Shown: in pieces, positions 61,005 through 64,000 of the stretch
Position numbering within the stretch: the stretch's first letter is position 1
Layout of the letters: each line of letters begins with the position of its first letter
Assembly: GCA_020543525.1 (NCBI GenBank)
Contig: JAHYIO010000036.1
Span: forward strand, 1,550,001-1,614,000
Length of the DNA: 64,000 nt
Origin: Coriolopsis trogii
Lineage: Eukaryota > Basidiomycota > Agaricomycetes > Polyporales > Polyporaceae
Direction: 5' to 3'
The notes under the pieces: generated by a model
The model's input: only the letters and a program-made list of their open reading frames with translations
Told to the model about the DNA's origin: nothing
Database searches by the model: none
Position numbers and translations under genes: made by a program

Positions 61005-62659
61005 CTATTGCTCGATCGTCACCATGCGCCGTCTGTCCACCTCTGCCGTAGCGCACGCCCCCGGCACAGCCACTTGGTCCACGGTGACCAACTTCACCGA
61101 TGGGCTGAGTACAGCAGCGAAGACGTTCACCGCATTCTTACAGCACTTACGTGCGTACTCCCGACCCTCCGGAATGACTTCGATCTCGCCCATCCCATAA
61201 CCTGGAACACGGCAGAGCATCTGCGGGCCATCGCGAAATTCCATAGTTATTCTGAGGCTTTCCAGTTGCGTGAGCGTCGCTAGAGAACGTGCAATCATCG
61301 CCTGCGGACAATAATGATGAGCTGCTGCGAAGTATGAGATGGCAGGGAAGAGTTGAACACGCACCACGTCTGCCTCTGAGCTTGCCACCGGGCGTCGACG
61401 GTCGTAGCGCAGCAAATTGAGCCGGGCGAGACTCGGAAACGATACGGCAATGCGACGCAGCATCTGCTCCTCCTCTTCGTCAACAGCGTACTCGAGCATA
61501 AGTCGGGTGAGGAGAGGAAGTCGACACCGCTCGAAGATTTGGAGGAGTCCTTTGGGCCGGATCACCAAGTCCATTCGCGAGGGGTAATAAGGGTTGATGT
61601 CCAGTTTGAGACTCAGAGTGTATTCGTGGGGCCAGTAACATAAGGCCAGATGTCGCAACGACGATGGGAGGTGCTCATATAGCTGATCCTCAGAGTGAGG
61701 AGGCGCTACAACAAGGCGCTCGAGTGCTGGCCAAGGAAAACTCGCGACGGATAGACCGGCCGGCCAGATGCGGGGAATATCCTCTTCGGTAACGTCCATA
61801 CCGAGGCGGAATCTGAGAGCGAGAGAACGCAGACAAGCCATCGCTGACAGGGAGGAAATCAGCGCTGGCTGGGGAACCTTCGGCAACTCTCCGCAGAGCG
61901 TGAATTCACGTAAACGCGGCCACGAGAGCTGAGTGAGGGTCTGTATGGGGGTGCATTCGGGAGGAAGCTGGAGGACCTTGAGGGTATTGCACCCGCTATG
62001 GAGCATAATGGATAGTGCTTCTCGTTCCGGTGGAAGCTCTAGTAGAGGAGATTCGCGGATGTTCTGGAGCGTGAAGGAGGTAAGAGGGAGCGGCGTTGCA
62101 AGAGCGCGATCACGGTCAGTATCGCGCCATACTGGGCAGAAGTACAAATTCTGCAGATTGAGCGTGCGCATGCGCGGTAGGGATAATATTCGTTTAATGG
62201 TACTCCAAGAAAGGCCGTGCTCAGCTTGCCCCTGGGTGATAGTCAAAGTCTCAAGAGCAGGCAAGCCCTCGAGACAATGGAGGAATCGGTCATTGAATAG
62301 TCCGCAGAGCATGCGATTATCGGTGTATCGGGGAGGTTTGTCAGGAGTATTCCCGTAGAGACTGATCTTATCCGGGCAACTATCGACAATGTACAAGTTT
62401 CTGACACCCATGAACGAATGAGTCTCGTGCGATACGGATCGTCATGGAGGACATACCTGACGTAGCCCTGTATGGCAGTTGGCACAATCTGGCCCCTGTT
62501 AGACAGAGGTACGCGCAAGCGGCAACCACATTCCCGAAACAGAGTGGGCTTGCAAGCTTCACGAATGGAGTGCGAGGTGACGGATAGGGCACGGAGTCCT
62601 TGTCTCGGTCGGAGGAGTTCAAATATGTGCACCAGGGTATCGTAATCAAGACTCAACAT
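61005..62659 (-). CDS. F-box/LRR-like protein
   Basis: Exons 62659-62457 and 62400-61005 give 532 residues. The N-terminal F-box-like helix set reads MLSLDYDTLVHIFELLRPRQ, then GLRALSVTSHSIREACKPTL. A series of irregular leucine-rich repeats follows (LPALETLTITQ, LPRMRTLNLQNLYF, LPPEREALSIMLHSGCNTLK, LSWPRLREFTL, LRSLALRF, FPWPALERLVV, LPSSLRHLALCYWP, LPLLTRLMLEY, FPSLARLNLLRYD, LTQLESLRITMEF). Agaricomycetes carry large, fast-evolving F-box families that bring substrates to SCF ubiquitin ligases; the substrate is unknown. An ATG further upstream (62701) is possible, but the F-box begins directly after 62659. The gene faces its decayed copy tail to tail, about 120 bp away. Confidence 0.87.
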
Positions 62660-63256
62660 GCTGGCATGATGTCCGTTTCGCGCCGAGTGTAGTTGTCCCA
62701 CTTACATAGAGGTTGACGGAATAGCGGACTAGCGTAACACGAGAGGACGCGATCGAACATGGTGAGCCCTCATAGTAGCCTGCCCTAAATCGATGTGGCA
62801 CGCAAGACGTCAGAGAACTAGGACCCCGAATATACTATCTTAGGCCCAAATCACCGAAAATGGGCACGTAGAGCCGCACAATTGCCAGCTGGAATTGATT
62901 TCCCCGGCAGGTTTCCAGTTCAAGCGCCGATCATTGAGTGCGCACCTCATAGCGGTCTGACAACAAGAGCGACTTGTTTTGAGCTATGTTTGTATTCGTT
63001 CCATTGACATCGCCTCTCGTTGGCATCCGTCTACGAGCGTGCCATACAAATCATGGAAATTTGAGACGTGTCTCTACCTAGTGAACGCTGGAGCAGAGAG
63101 CACTGAGATTGCATTGGAAGACGAGCGGTACATATTATTGGCATTGGCGCCACGCTGCACGCACGAAGACTTCCCTGCCACGGAGCGCACAACAGAGTCC
63201 TGTTGAAGTCAAGTCATTTGCATAACTGGGCCCGATCGTACGAGACGCACCTGTAT
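62660..63256. other. Intergenic, no supported gene
   Basis: About 600 bp between the F-box gene 5' end and the foldback element. It holds only short frames. The last nine bases (63248-63256, ACCTGTATC) are the probable left copy of the target-site duplication. Confidence 0.5.
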
Positions 63257-63481
63257 CCAGGCTCCTGCCCATCCGTCGTTCGGGTTGAGGCCAGAGTCCT
63301 GAGGCGAGGGACAGGCTAAGTCACGAAGCGCCGGACACAGGAGAGGAGGAGGTCACGTGTCAAAGTGTGTGGGGCCTCAACCCTCACAGACGGCTGGCGC
63401 CAAATATCGGTAAACAACGGGGCTCGGGCTGATAAACGCCCACGGACCTACTCCGTTTGGTAGCCTCTCCGACCTCCACCT
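63257..63481 (+). repeat. Left inverted arm of the foldback element
   Basis: It begins CAGGCTCCTGCCC and ends GACCTCCACCT, and is nearly identical to the reverse complement of 63763-63980. The differences are few: one base in CCAGAGTCC, an insertion in GTGTGGGGCCTC, and CTGGCG versus TTGGCG. Confidence 0.9.
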
Positions 63482-63762
63482 GCTTTCTTGCACTCACTTG
63501 TCGCTGTATGGTCTCAGATGGCCGAAGAACATGATAAAATGCACTCATAACGTGAGGGAAATACTAAGAGCAATAGAAGAACCACCAAAAAGTTGGAGTC
63601 GCTGACAATTGCAGCTCCCTGCCAGTGCCGCTCTTTGGCGGCACGTATTACTGTAATATCTTGCGAGTGAAGGTGTCGACCATCCGAGGCAACTACCGAG
63701 ATGCGCATGACCTCGTTTTACGAGCTTATGACGACGAATTGAAGTTATGTAGGAGTAGCAGT

Positions 63763-63980
63763 AGGTGGAGGTCGGAGAGGCTACCAAACGGAGTAGGTCC
63801 GTGGGCGTTTATCAGCCCGAGCCCCGTTGTTTACCGATATTTGGCGCCAACCGTCTGTGAGGGTTGCCACACACTTTGACACGTGACCTCCTCCTCTCCT
63901 GTGTCCGGCGCTTCGTGACTTAGCCTGTCCCTCGCCTCAGGACCTGGCCTCAACCCGAACGACGGATGGGCAGGAGCCTG
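63763..63980 (-). repeat. Right inverted arm of the foldback element
   Basis: It begins AGGTGGAGGTC and ends GGGCAGGAGCCTG, and is followed by ACCTGCATC, the right copy of the probable duplication. Confidence 0.9.
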
Positions 63981-64000
63981 ACCTGCATCAACAGCAAGCC

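Larger units (their letters stand above)
63257..63980. mobile_element. Foldback or Mutator-like non-autonomous DNA element, 724 bp
   Basis: Two long inverted arms (63257-63481 and 63763-63980) match over about 220 bp with only a handful of substitutions and small indels. They enclose a spacer of about 280 bp with no coding signal. The outer ends are flanked by ACCTGTATC on the left and ACCTGCATC on the right, a 9-bp direct repeat with one mismatch. Long terminal inverted repeats plus a 9-bp duplication are characteristic of Mutator-like elements (established knowledge). With no transposase this is a non-autonomous copy. The high identity between arms argues for recent activity or gene conversion. 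A hAT-like origin (8-bp duplication) is the main alternative. Confidence 0.82.

Noticed and set aside
1..64000. tRNA genes, rRNA, CRISPR arrays, viral insertions
   Set aside because: Scanning for B-box-like GGTTCGA arms with matching stems, spaced direct repeats and viral polymerase motifs gave nothing that held up.

Overview
This window reads as nuclear DNA of a filamentous basidiomycete fungus, almost certainly an Agaricomycete. Genes are dense and moderately GC-rich. They are broken by many short introns (mostly 45-70 nt) with GTRNGT donors and YAG acceptors. The content fits: a single-chain type I fatty acid synthase, DUF6533/DUF6534 membrane proteins, and F-box/LRR and NmrA/SDR oxidoreductase families. 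A finer placement (for example Polyporales) would be a guess. No rRNA, tRNA, CRISPR or prokaryotic signal was seen.

Layout. 0-9.3 kb: the 3' end of an NAD-dependent epimerase/SDR gene, a small secreted cysteine-rich protein on the minus strand, a formin-type GBD/FH3 protein, a DUF6533 membrane-protein gene with a broken frame, and a complete paralog of the first SDR gene. 10.8-17.6 kb: FRA10AC1-like protein, an NmrA-like reductase (minus), mitochondrial NDUFAF7/MidA methyltransferase (minus) and ribosome anti-association factor eIF6 (TIF6). 18.1-24.0 kb: a large paladin-like protein with three tandem PTP-like phytase domains. 24.7-31.7 kb: a Mid2-like single-pass surface protein, then a long disordered protein on the minus strand. 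34.9-36.7 kb: a RUS1/DUF647 protein. 38.1-51.1 kb: a 21-exon fatty acid synthase of about 3,938 residues, with beta- and alpha-type halves fused in one chain.

51.1-57.5 kb is a decaying accessory patch. It holds a frameshifted relic of the SDR family, a DUF6534 membrane-protein gene (minus), and a relic of a second DUF6534 copy. A 1,573-bp AT-rich Tc1/mariner-type element with perfect 24-bp terminal inverted repeats and TA duplications lies in that relic. 57.8-62.7 kb: PWP1 (WD40 ribosome-biogenesis factor), then a convergent pair made of a truncated LRR pseudogene (plus) and an intact F-box/LRR gene (minus). The window ends with a 724-bp foldback or Mutator-like element (63,257-63,980) with arms of about 220 bp and a 9-bp near-identical flanking duplication.

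Most intact genes are housekeeping: fatty acid synthesis, 60S maturation (TIF6, PWP1), complex I assembly (NDUFAF7) and mRNA-related factors (FRA10AC1). They show no shared pathway and are not an operon-like cluster. The fast-evolving families sit between these anchors. Exon borders were worked out by eye from splice consensus, reading frame and family conservation; the summed coding lengths are divisible by three where full models are given.
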